From NCBI GenBank assembly GCA_963682175.1, contig OY821777.1, positions 3,551,501 through 3,615,500 on the forward strand: a stretch of DNA of 64,000 nt, in the 5' to 3' direction. Positions 9,062 to 21,085 of this stretch are shown here, piece after piece. The notes beneath the pieces were generated by a model. The model searched no databases. It was not told where the DNA came from and saw only the letters and a program-made list of their open reading frames with translations. The position numbers and the translations under genes are program-made. This DNA is from Triglochin maritima (Eukaryota; Streptophyta; Magnoliopsida; Alismatales; Juncaginaceae). Each line of letters starts with the position of its first letter. Positions within the stretch are counted from its first letter, which is position 1.

Positions 9062-12000
9062 ATGACCGATCCGGCCGATTCCGACGCCGGAATCTACCGG
9101 ACCTTCCGCTCCCTCGTCGACGCCGCCGACCGAAAGTTCGCCGCCGTCCACTCCCTCCCCTCCCACCGCCCCCTCCACCACCCCGCCCTCCGCAAGGTCT
9201 TCAAGGCCTACACCCGCCTCTGGCGCTTCCAGCAGGCCAACCGCCGCGCCCTCGTCGCCGCCGGCATGCGCCGCTCCGAGATCGGCGAGATCGCTTCCAG
9301 GATCGGGCAAATCTACTACGCGCAGTACCAGAGAACGAGCGAGTCGAGGTTCCTCATCGAGGCGTATGTCTTCTATGAGGCCGTGCTTAGCCGGAGGTAC
9401 TTCGAGGAGGTAGGGAGGGTGGATCTGGAGTTAAGGGGGAAGGAGATGAGATTTTGCGCTAGGTTTTTGGTGGTCGCGTTGCTCGTGAGGAAGATGGAGG
9501 TCGTGAGGCAGCTTGTTGAGAGGTTTAAGGGTTTGCTTGAGGATTGCAAAGTCTCCTTTCCGGTAATGAGTTTATTTATTTATTTTGTTTTGGAATTTCG
9601 GTTTGTGTTGGAAAAAAACTGTCTTTTTTGGTTTGTTAGGTTAAATGTATGTTTTGTTCCTGGAATGGTGTTTGATGCTTTGCTAGATGTTTACTAGTAG
9701 CTGGAGTTATGAACTTTTGGTTCATGATTTTTGTGTGGTTGTTTGGTTATTTTGGCTTGTTTGTTTGGAAATTGGGGTTTGGAGGAATTTGTATTGGAAA
9801 AAGATGTCTCTTTTGGTTCATGTGTGCGATGGAAAGTGCGAAACTAGTTTGTTACGTGAAACTTAGAGCCTTCTAGTTTAGTTGATGAAATTTAAGGCCT
9901 TCCGTTCATTGAATCGTTTTGATACTTTGCTGACTATTTACTGGTAGCTGGAGTTTGATGACTTATTTGTTGAGATATTTGGGTTCAAAGGACTTCGTAT
10001 TTGAAAAGGTGTTGTTTTTGGTTAATGTGTGATGTTGGAACTGATATAGTGATCAAAGTGGAACATCTGGACTGATTGACATAAATCTTTCAGAAGAAAT
10101 AATCGATTCGACTTTGCCACCTAATCCACACAAAACCATTTTGTATCGCCCTTCAGTTTCGAAACTGATTGCAGTGAGTGCTATTTTGCATCTTTAGTTT
10201 CTTATGTATGCTTTACTTTGTTGTATGATTGCATTGCCTTTATGCCCTTAAGTTGTAATGTATGTTTTGGTACATGAACATCTAGCTAGCTGATCACAAA
10301 GTTCCATAGAGAACTGGAAATGTATTAAGACCATATATATACTTGATGCAACCTTTTAACTAATTACTAAGATTAAGATTCAACTACAAAGGAACAAACT
10401 AATCATATAATAAGTATTTACCTTTTACCTTAAAACATTTGAAAATTTTCATTCTTAATCAAATCCCCCACCCTTCATTTCATTATTAGCTTAATCACTC
10501 AATGCATTATATAAGGTGTGAAGTGAAAGTAAGAAGCTTCAAAATAATGATTTTATTATGCCAATGATATTTATAGACAATATTCAAACTGGGTAAGTTA
10601 AGGTTCATTTCTAGCCTACCCCAACTAGTTGGGATTAAAGGCTCTGTTGTTATTCAAACTGGGTAAGTGCAATGGAATACTGTTTCAGAAGAAAAATGCA
10701 TATAAATACAAAGTAGATCCTTGTAAGCTGTTGCACAATTTTTACAATGTCATAACTTTGGTGCTGCACCTGTATGCATGCTACCAACTTAAATCTTTAA
10801 TATTTTAAGAGGAATTTCTCTTCGTTGATAATTGAAAAAATGGAATATGCATGCATGTGTAATGATGAAAAATTTATAATATTAATCTGAAGGATTTCCC
10901 CCCTCAATTTCTCTTGTTATATGAAATGACAGTCGCTGGAACCTTGTGATTTTGCAGGTTATTGCTGCAATATGTGAAGACCTTTCCGTTGATAGTGTTC
11001 TGCTAATATATATATCATGTGCAGGTTTACTTTCTTCATTGTTTGTGTTGCGTTCTCTCAGGGTTCTTAGGAAAATGCCTCATTGATGATTTATCATACA
11101 AATTGCAGGAAATTCTGACCAGAATATTGCTTTTCAGAAAGAAAATGGTGGAGCACACTCAAGCATGAGTATCTCTTCTCAGACTAGAAATAAAAGCACC
11201 ACCGTCATGCAACAAGCTTGCAAGGAAAATACAGATGAGCAGAACAACTCATATGGAAGTTATCTGTGGCTGAGTCCTCGAGGAAGCAGTTGTGAGTGAA
11301 TATTGTTCCTTATGGCTTTTTGTTTCCTATGGAGTGTTGTATGCTTGGCCATGTTAGGAGTTCACATCGTTCCAATTTTTGTCTTACTACACATTTACTG
11401 CATTCTTGTTGGAGTTTAGAAGTGTTATTTTACCTAGTGTAGCAGAAATAGAGAATTTATACATGCATACCATCTTTTCTCAGGTGTAGACAAGCTCTAT
11501 CCAGCTGATTTAATTCCTTTTACTCGGAGGCCTCTTTTCTTGATTATTGATAGTGATTGTAGCAATGCATTCAAGGCAGGTTTGTCAGAACTCAGAACTT
11601 ATTTGCTTTGATGCATTGCAACATGTACTTTTATTTCTAGTATAAAATTTGAGTTTGCTCCACCGTTCTCTTTCTGAAAAGCATGTTCTGGTCAGAATTT
11701 CCTGTGATTTGTATGATAATCATCGACGAGGCATTTTCCTAAGAGCCCTGGGAGTACACAACACAAACAACAAAGAAAATTGTTTTATAGGATCAAAGAT
11801 CTTAGTCTAAAATAAGAACTTAGGTAAAAGGACTTTATAAAAGATAAAATTCAAGCAAAATCTCAGAATTTGAATTTTCGTTCATAGTCCTTGAACAGAT
11901 CTGTCTTTTTGTGTGGCTCCATAAGGTTTTCACGAGTTAAATGTTTAATGTACGCAAGGATCCTCATTCTTTCGCTATAAAGTTGTGTTGCCATTAATTG

Positions 12001-13551
12001 TCTTACATTTATGTATATCGTCCCTCCTTTTATTATTTTTTATTCTAATAATTGAAATATTAAACTCAAATTACGCACAAACTTATGTAAAAGCAATCTG
12101 CAAATTAGTTTATTTCATCAACTTAAACTAATTAGTTTGTAACAACATGACTTTTTTTCTTCAAAATTTATGTGTTGAATATATTTGTTTTTCACTTGCA
12201 TAGCGCCTGTCAAACACTAGTCATAATAAAAGATGGATCAAAGGAACCAAAACTGGTCTATTAAGTGTTGAAACTGGCCAACCTACGCTCATCGTCAAAT
12301 AGTCGTGCTTTACGCTCCACCCACACTTCGTAGAATCATGGTCCTAGCTCCAGAAAGCTTGGAATTTTAACAATAAAGATCCATTGTGCGCTTGAGTTGT
12401 GCTCCCATAGCTGGTGTTCAATAGATATCATTTTCTGCAATATTGGCATTTCTTTAAAAAAAATTGTTAGCAATGGTAATCTTGACTTGTCGGCCAGTGA
12501 AAAAACAGGAGATATGGTTTGCTGTCCTATCAAAGAAAAGCCTTGAAATTGACACATGGGAAAAAGCATGGACTAATACTCACTGAAATGTTAAGTGTTG
12601 CTAGAGCCTAAGTGGTATTATTGTTTGACCACCATAACAACATCAGAGGCTAGTAAATATTGATTGTTAAGGTTTGTGATGGCTTGTAAATGCCTTGGAA
12701 GAATTCTTCACTTGCCCTATTGATGTCCGGAGGAATATTTTACGTTTAGATTTGGTTCATCAGTTCATGCCTTAACAATATACTTGAAATTTTCAGATCA
12801 TACATGGGCAAGAGAGAGGGGAAGCCGCTGTGTTTCTATTATCTCCAATGAAACGAGTTTTACCGAATCAATCTGCTTCTGATCTAACATCTTGTGGAAG
12901 CCAGTTTACATACTTCTTAACAGCCCCTCTGCAGGCATTTTGTCAGTTACTGAGTCTCTCTGATGTCGGTCTGGTAAGTTAACAGGCTATTATATTAAAA
13001 TTTCTGAAATTTAGCAGTCACTGCATATGTTGAGCATGTACGTCCATATGTTTTTTAGGAGGCGTACAGTGATGCTGATTCAGCCCTCTCCACTGCATTC
13101 TCAAACTGGGAAGTCACTCTCTTTAAATCAGGTTCATTGGATCAGGTCTGGGCGCAACTTATCTCTGATCCATTTCTGAGAAGGTTGATTCTCAGGTACT
13201 GCATGTCCCCTTCATGCTTCCTTGTCTTCTGAAAGTTTTTTGTTTGTTTGTGATAATGTCTTCCACAAAGTTGTTGCAAGTGATTATAACAATTACCATT
13301 CCACTTGTCCTGATCTTCTATATGCTTCCTCCAGATTTATATTCTGCAGAGCTGTTCTTTTCTATCTACACCTGCCAGATAAAAGCTCTGACCACCTTCC
13401 TTGTTGTTTACCGGAGCTGCCAGAGTCGGTCTCCCCAAACTCTTCATCAGTGAAATCGAGTATTCTCTCTCTAACTGAGAGGCTAGGTGTATCCAACCAC
13501 TTTCATTTCACGAACATTCCTGATAGATCAAGTCCTGAAAGGTCCTCGTGA
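9062..13551 (+). CDS. SCAI: SCAI-like protein (suppressor of cancer cell invasion homologue), central exon(s) missing
   Basis: Exons found: 9062-9562, about 10094-10178, 10958-11024, 11109-11291, 11484-11575, 12797-12972, about 13059-13195 and about 13334-13551. Translated pieces match the SCAI family in order: an N-terminal helical part (YFEEVGRVDLELRGKEMRF), PPNPHKTILYRPSVSKLIA, ICEDLSVDSVLLIYISCAG, LYPADLIPFTRRPLFLIID, and RFIFCRAVLFYLHLP near the end. In animals SCAI is a nuclear cofactor acting on MRTF/SRF transcription and in double-strand-break repair; its plant role is little known. About 100 residues normally lying between the first two pieces are absent. Exon 1 ends in phase 0 while the next exon needs phase 1, so a direct join hits a stop. 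A weak donor inside exon 1 (after AAGG, near 9527) would restore frame. Exon 5 seems to end at a GC donor. Exon 1 is very GC-rich. It may be a pseudogene or an altered gene. Confidence 0.75.
9575..10050. repeat. Degenerate tandem duplication in SCAI intron 1 (period about 253 bp)
   Basis: GATGCTTTGCTAGATGTTTACT near 9671 and its variant near 9924, each followed by a GTAGCTGGAGTT-like phrase, and similar TTTTGGTTCATGTGTG-type phrases, show an old direct duplication in the place where the missing exon(s) would be expected. Confidence 0.65.
10582..10668 (+). mobile_element. 5'-truncated SINE fragment with perfect 17-bp target-site duplication
   Basis: A 53-bp body (10599-10651) carries the plant SINE-like phrase CCCAACTAGTTGGGATTAAA and ends in TTGTT. 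It is flanked on both sides by the identical 17-mer ATTCAAACTGGGTAAGT. It lies in a SCAI intron. Confidence 0.78.
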
Positions 13552-16500
13552 TAGCATGTTGTTTCCTCTGTAGATATGAATGGTGAGAATCCACATTCTA
13601 CCACACCACGGCTTGTAAATGTTGATGCTGATAGGAGAGCGAGCGATCCTACATAGACGGTTTTATTCGATCATATAATGTTATGTATTAATTTATCCAT
13701 CTTACGTGCATCACTGCTGCCGATGGTGGAATGTGGTAGGCAGGCTTTGGTTTTGGTTTTCCCAAGTTGTAATTGGCGTCGGGGTTCTAAGTTATGTAGC
13801 TTAAAAAACCCTAACTTACGTTGTTGGTATTTTGTTTGTTGAACGTCAGTGTAGTCATGTAGAGGTAAATATTTTCATTATTCATTTGTTTTAAGTAATC
13901 AAAAGTTTTCCTTTTTATCATCTTTGACCTGTCTAAATTTTTCTGTCATTTTGTTTATATTATTTTTCCTTTACAAATTATTCTTAGTCCGTTCAACCCG
14001 TGTAACCCACCCCACCCTACCTAACCCGCCCTTAAGTGGGGTGGTAGCAGTTGATTTTTTTATCTACCCTGCCCCGCCCTGTCTGCCCGCTAAACCTCGA
14101 CGGGGTGGGTAGCAATCAGTGTCAAACCCACTCCACCCCGTTTGTAGCCTTATTTTTAACACCCATACGTATCCTTCAAGGGACATGAGTGTCCATCGAA
14201 GGACAGTCCTTTGGAGCACCCATACCTGTCCTTCGAGGGACTTAGGTGTCTAAACAACACGATACTTTGTAGTATGCATAGTTTTCCTTTGTGAAAAAAG
14301 TTTTCATTCAAATGTCATGCTTGTCGTAAGAAACAATGTCCATTGTAACATTTTTTAACGTGAGTCGTAAAACAAGAGCTAAAGAGAAAGGAATGAAAGA
14401 GTGAGGAGCTAATTTCCTTGTTCTTTTGGCAACATAATTTAACACGTTCATTTTAGAACGAAAATTGTTTCATGCATTTGGAAACATGTGCCTAAATTGT
14501 CCCGCCATCAATTTGGAGACAAATTAAAAATAACTGATAAATAGGTCCACATTGGGCAGCAACTTAAAAGAATCATGTTTTTCCACGTCATAAGTGTCCT
14601 CAAAGACACGTTAACATGAGTCAATAAATCATTTTCTTTTTCTAAATTGTTCTTTTTCAGAAATTTTAGTATGGTGTAATTGTCGTAAAATAAAAAGATA
14701 AAAATATTTTAATATGTAACGTATCACTGCTAGTGCTATTCTTCCCCGAGAGTTTTCATAACGATTTATTTCTTTTGGAAGTATTCCAATTATTTGCTTC
14801 TGAAAGCATGTGTATTCGATTGACAGTATAACGGCTTATTCGGCAATTGTTTCTTCCATTAATGTGAACATAATTATGAATCCAAACCTTGTTCTCCGAA
14901 TCTGACTTGCGTGCATGGAATAAATCCTCCACAACCCCACAATCCATGTTGATTCATTAAGTACACGCAATGGAAGAGAGATACTACCACTGGACAACAA
15001 GACCAATTAGTAATTCCATTTCCTTCAAACCCCATGGATATATCAGTCTTCAGCAGACACCAGTGGTAAAGTTTGATGCCCACCAAACCACGGAGAAATG
15101 ATAGATGAGATAAGTTATATTGTATGTTTTACTTTAGAATTTGTATTTTCGTCGATCTACCTTGTAGGAAGTACTTGGTGAAACAAAATAAAGAAGTAAG
15201 TTTGTCTTCTTTGAGCTGGCGAAGTTTGGACTTGACTGCAACTGTGACTCGATTTTTATTGTTCTCTGCTCTCCCAATTTTGTTTCAATTATTTGTTAAA
15301 AACACATACAGTACACCTGCATTGGGCCTGGGCCGATGGGCTCCATTTCATATTTTTTGTATTTATTAATTCTACAAAATATAAAACAAAAGCTCTAGGA
15401 TGCCATCAATGCATATTATTAAGGAAAATTCGAGTGGGGACTAAACAATGAGCTTAAAACCGACTCCATTAAAGAAACAACCCTCCGTTAATTCTCTCTC
15501 ATCCTTTCTTTATCAACACATGTATCAAACGCCACGCGTAATTTTTTATTATTATTCTATAACTCCACTCTCTCTCTGTTTATTCTCTCTCTTCCACCAA
15601 ATTCTCTCCGATTATTCGTTCTCCTGCTCTATCCTTTCAAAACATTGACATATCATGTATCTTTACGGAAACAAAGAAATGAGTCGGATATATTACAAGA
15701 TGAACTCACCCGCTCCAACATGAACTCACCCAAAATATGGTAAGATATTTCGCGTCTAGTGTGATATATCAGACCTTATTTTTAATTCCCTCCTAAAAGA
15801 TCGTGTGAATCTTCATGTAAATAATAATGTATCACATCCGCTGGATATATATATGACCCATATTCCTCGTTTCCTCCCAAAAGATGTGGGTCAGATATAT
15901 CAAGATGAATCTCACCAAAAATATGATCAGATATATCATATTGTACGTGATATTTTCGACACATGTCTTTATCCAAATGGTGTGTATGCAAATGTACTAG
16001 ATATATATGTACGAGGAGATTTATGAATGTGTTGGCGTTTGATGTATATTACACTTATCTTATCCTAGTTCGAGGTGGGTTTCTCCTTGTATGTATCTCA
16101 TCCATATATATTTTTGTTTCTACGTAGACATGATATATCAATGTGTGTGTGAGTTGAAACCAGAAATGAAGGCCCAAATGGAGCCGTATTATCATTGCTC
16201 TATTATTAATGGGAATCGCATGGTAACACCTGTTTCACGTACGTGTAAAGCAAACTCGATCTTTTGAACTTTCTGGTTGTCAACGTAATCTTGTGCAAGC
16301 TCTAACTTGAAAACGAGATATTTCTTTTCAACTCCAATTTCATGTGACAACGTTCCTTTAAATTCAAGTGTACTAGAATGAATATCATTCAATTTGGTAT
16401 TACTGTGCAAAATATAATCTTATCTGTTTCAATTTTATGAGCCCTTCAGTTAAATAACATAATCGCGTATACGACTTCATCTGGAACATAATGCCATAAA

Positions 16501-17535
16501 AATACTGTGATATATTTGTCATAATAACATAAGGTCCAGTTTTGTAAATTAACGTCAAAGTATTTTTATAACGGCAATAGTTATCTAGTATTGAATTAAC
16601 TTGGATCAGGAACTAACTTCCAATATGTTAATTGCATGTTAGAATTTTGTCAAAATATATAAAATGCTTAAAAAAATGTTCCTGAAAGGTTATTCAAGTT
16701 CGTATTGAATTGTTGATTATCATATTTTGAGATATTTGACACTTGTACTAATGTAGCGGTTGCGTGCAATCTTCGATTATTGGACTAAGTTTTATGTAAA
16801 AGCAGTGCTTGAAGTTCAAGGAATAATGCTGTCGTGTTTGATTGCATGTGGCAAATGGAACAAAAACTAAATTCCATCTTTGTTTTCAACACACACGTAT
16901 TTAAAGTTGAAAGCAGACGAAAACAACGCAACAACTAAAAAACACATGTGTATACGTTGCTTTTAGAAGCTGTATAATTGGTGTATTTATATACGTATCC
17001 TTTTTTTTTTAGTTGTGTCATTGTATATTGATGTTAGATTACTACTTAATAATTTGCAGAACCAATGGAACATAGTGAAGCCTGAATGTGTGTTACTTCA
17101 GATCTGGAACTTCTTTACACCAAAGGGAAGCATCTTACTTACATATAAAGATCTTTTTTTTTCCTTTCTCGGACTCGTTTTTCAGAGGTAGACTATTATA
17201 CTTAAAGATGGTATGAATATTTTTTTGTGGTATGGAATGCAAAAAATTATGTTGAATGAAATACCTTAAACTATGGACTATTAAGTTTGTAAGAAAACGA
17301 TTCTTAAACGTTTTTTTCTTGAATTTTGGTAGCTTTACATATATAGTATAAATAAGTTTCCATCTGGATAAATCTAAATCTAATAATAATTTTGATAAAA
17401 AGGGTAAATTTAATTGACAATAAATAGAAGCTTATGTAACGCACATGAGCCCCAAGTGAAATTACAGGAATTTTTACACTGTGGCCAACATATACATCAA
17501 TTTTGATGTAGTGTACAATAAAAAATGTCATCCCA
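13552..17535. other. Gene-poor AT-rich spacer
   Basis: About 300 bp after the SCAI stop is probably its 3' UTR. 13985-14150 is rich in CCCACCCC/GGGGTGG, resembling the GGGT-rich elements elsewhere here but without recognisable ends. 15690-15960 repeats phrases around GATGAACTCACC and ATATATCA. No open frame with a recognisable product was found. Confidence 0.5.
14160..14255. repeat. Two direct imperfect repeats, period about 57 bp
   Basis: CACCCATAC-(G/C)-(T/-)-TCCTTC-(A/G)-AGGGAC followed by GTGTC occurs at about 14160 and again at about 14217. Meaning unknown. Confidence 0.65.
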
Positions 17536-17546
17536 GACCGGGTGGT

Positions 17547-19707
17547 CGTAATTTTTTTATTTAATAAAAAAAAATTCAAAATTTTAAATTTAGGAAGAAA
17601 AAAAAATTCCAAAAATACTACAAACGCGGGTGTGACCCGCGATCCGTGGAGCACGGATCGCGGGTCACACCCGCGTTCCGTCCAACCAAAAAAAAAAATT
17701 TATTTTTTTTGACGGATCGCTGGTTGGAGCCGCGATCCGTCATTTTTTTTTTTTAAAAAAAAAAAAATTCCACGCCCGCGATCCGTGGAAAACAATAAAA
17801 AATGAATTTTTTTTTGGCTGAATTTTTTTTCTGCTGAATTTTTTTTTTCTGTTTTTCTGGTTTGGTTTTATTTTATTATTTCTGTTTTTATTTTTTATTA
17901 TAATTATTTGTATTTTTTTTTAAAATTTTTTTTTTCAAAATATGTTTTCTAATTGATATTATTTTTTCAAATTTTTCAAAATTATTTTTAATTTTTTCAA
18001 TAATCGACCTCTAAATCACTTCGATAACCCGGTGTATTGAAATGTTATGGTATTTATATAATAAATAAACAAAATTTCTTAGCAAGATTAATAAATTATT
18101 TACAACTGAATATTAAGCAAACCATAAAACTAATTAAAACAAAAAATTGGTAACGTTGTCAAAAATTCGTAGGGTGTACACACATTAGAAACATTTTGGA
18201 GGTCGATACAGCAAAAAATTAAAAACACAATTAATTTTTTTTAAAAAATATTAAAAATTCCAAAACATATTTTGAAAACAAATATAATAAAAAACATAGT
18301 TAAAACGATTTTAAAACAATCAAAACATCAAACACTACAACTAAAATCCGTGACTTTTTTTATTTTCTTTTATTGTTTTTTATTTTATGTTTTGTTTTTT
18401 TACAAATCATTTTAACTATGTTTTTTATTATATTTGCTTTCAAAATATGTTTTGTAATTTTTGATATTTTTAAAAAAAATTAATTGTGTTTTTAATTTTT
18501 TGCTGTATCGACCTCCAAAATGTTTGTAATGTGTGTACACCTTACGAATTTTTGACAACGTTAACAATTTTTTGTTTTAATTAGTTTTATGGTTTGTTTA
18601 ATATTCAGTTGTAAATAATTTATTATTCTGACTAAGAAATTTTGTTGTTATATTGTATAAAATACCCTAACAATTCAATACACGTCGAGTTATCGACGGT
18701 ATTTGGAGGTCGTTTCTTGAAAAAATTAAAAACAAAATTAATTTTTTTTAATAAATAATATCAATTAGAAAACATATTTTGAAAAAAAAAGTTTTTAAAA
18801 AAGATTACAAATAATTAAAATAAAAAAGAAAAACAGAAGGAAAAAAACTAAAACAAAAAACCGAAAAAATCAAAAACAATAAAAGAAAATAAAAAAATTC
18901 CCGGATTTTAGTCGTGTAGTGTTTTATGTTTTGATTTTTTTAAAATCGTTTTAATTATGTTTTTTATTATATTTGTTTTCAAAATATGTTTTGTAATTTT
19001 TAATATTTTTTTAAAAAAATTAATTGTGATTTTAATTTTTTGCTGTATGGACCTCCAAAATGTTTGTAATGTGTGTACACCTTACGAATTTTTGACAACG
19101 TTACCAATTTTTTGTTTTAATTAGTTTTATGGTTTGTTTAATATTCAGTTGTAAATAAATTATTAATCTTGCTAAGAAATTTTATTTTTTTATTGTATAA
19201 ACTACCATAACATTTCAATACCTCGGGTTATCGAAGTGATTTGGAGGTCGATTATTGAAAAAATTAAAAATAATTTTAAAAAATTTGAAAAAATAATATC
19301 AATTAGAAAACATATTTTGAAAAAAAAAATTTAAAAAAAGATTACAAATAATTATAATAAAAAATAAAAACAGAAATAATAAAATAAAACCAAACCAGAA
19401 AAACAGAAAAAAAAATTAAAAAAAATTCAGCAAAAAAAAATTAATTTTTTATTGTTTTCCACGGATCGCGGATGGGAACCGCGATCCGTCGAAATTTTTT
19501 TTTAAAAAAAAAATGACGGATCGCGGGTTCCAACCCGGGATCCGTCAAAAAAAAATAAATTTTTTTTTTTGCTGGAACGGAACGCGGGTGTGACGCACGA
19601 TCCGCACGGATCGCGCGTCACACCCGCGTTCGTAGTATTTTTGGAAATATTTTTTTTTTCCTAAATTTAAAATTTTGATTTTTTTTTTATTAAATAAAAA
19701 AATTACG
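17547..19707. mobile_element. Foldback (MULE-type?) element made of hairpin modules
   Basis: A 2.16-kb non-coding element whose ends mirror each other: it starts CGTAATTTTTTTATTTAAT and ends with the reverse complement. Flanks GACCGGGTGGT (17536-17546) and GACCTGGTGGT (19708-19718) form an 11-bp target-site duplication with one mismatch, in the size range of MULEs. The arms (about 17547-18340 and 18900-19707) are inverted copies; the core adds another module so that 18360-18840 and 18930-19400 are direct copies. Each end carries several hairpins built on CGGATCGCGG. No protein is encoded. Confidence 0.75.
17623..17677. repeat. Perfect 26-bp-arm hairpin in the foldback element
   Basis: The arms 17623-17648 and 17652-17677 are exact reverse complements separated by 3 bases (GAG). 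The arm is GC-rich (AACGCGGGTGTGACCC then GCGATCCGTG) in an otherwise AT-rich setting. Weaker hairpins of the same type occur at 17709-17742, 19459-19490 and 19513-19547. Confidence 0.92.
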
Positions 19708-20345
19708 GACCTGGTGGTGGTTGACAGTTTTGCTGACAATGAGACTTATGAGAGTTGACCGCAGTTTTACCACGTGTTGTGTTATTTATTAATTCTTATA
19801 TATTGTTGGCTGTTGAAGTAACAACGAACTAATGGTAAAATGCTATTAAGCATAGAGTTGGAGAATTCACGATGAATGAGTATACGTACGATAAATAGAC
19901 TCACTCTAAGCATAACAAGGGGGCATCGATTGAGACCTAATACATCTCGTTTCCTATTGTTAATTGTAAACCAAACTCAGATTTTAACCGTGACAGAGCA
20001 TTTAAGTTTTTAAATATCTCCGGAGGAGTTTAAGGAGGTACCACCGATATGTAAAAGAATTTGACTGAGTAAATCTAAATAGTTAAAAAAGTTAAGCATA
20101 ACAATACTGCTAATAAGAAACCAAGAATTCAAGATCCAACAACAAACGTCATCAACGGGAAAACTGAACATTCTCATAATCAGAATGGTTTGCTCTAAAT
20201 TTCTCCCCAACTCGGACGTCTCCAATAATTTCATCTCCAAATCAACTAAACAATTAATAGCTTAGAATTGAAGATTAATTGCATGTGATTTCTGGCATTG
20301 TTTTTTTTGCATGGGAACTTGTACCTACACTTCCCAACTCAAAGC

Positions 20346-21085
20346 CGTAATTTTCATATATAATAAAAAAACATTAAAATTCGAAATCAAGAGGAAAAAT
20401 AAATTCAAAATCTACTCGGAGTGTGGTTTACCACCACGATCCGTCACATTAATTATTATTTTTTACACGGATCGTGGATCATCAAAATTTTTATTTTTTT
20501 TTCTATGGATCGCGGTACACACCCACGATCAGTGATATTTTTACAAAAAAAATTAAATTTTTTTTCACGGATAGCGGGTGTCAACCACCATCCGTGAAAA
20601 TTTGTTTTTTAAAATAATTTTTTATGTTTTCTGCTTTTATTTTTTTCGAAATTTTTTAATCTGTTTTTCAAATTATTATTATTTTCAAAATATATTTTTT
20701 CAGCAGTAAATAATTTGTAAAAAATTAGAAAATAATAACAATTAAAAAACATATTTTGAAAAAAATAATAATTAAAAAACAGATTAAAAAATTCGAAAAA
20801 AATAAAAACATAAAAAATAAAAATTTCCATAGATCGCGGTTCACACCCACGGTCCGTAAAAAAAAATTGGTAAAAATGCCACGGATCGTCTCTCTGAACT
20901 GCAGTCCGTGGAATAAAATTTAAAATTTGACGGTTCGCGGTTCTCACCCGCGATCCGTGCAAAAAAAATAAAATTAACGTGACGGATCGCGTGTGTGAAC
21001 CGCGTTTCGAGTAGATTTCGATTTTTTCTTCTTCTTAGATTTCGAATTTTAATTTTTATTATTATTATTATATATAAAAATTCGG
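20346..21085. mobile_element. Second hairpin-rich foldback element, 740 bp
   Basis: The left end starts CGTAATTTT and the right end is the complement of CCGAATTTT. Flanks ACTCAAAGC (20337-20345) and ACTCAAACC (21086-21094) give a 9-bp target-site duplication with one mismatch. Inverted ends share AAAATTCGAAATC and ATCTACTCG. The interior carries GATCCGT hairpins like those of the element at 17547, so the two belong to one family. Non-coding. Confidence 0.7.

Noticed and set aside
13985..14150. Third GGGT-rich hAT MITE
   Set aside because: Composition is similar but no TAGGGGTG terminus or target duplication could be found.
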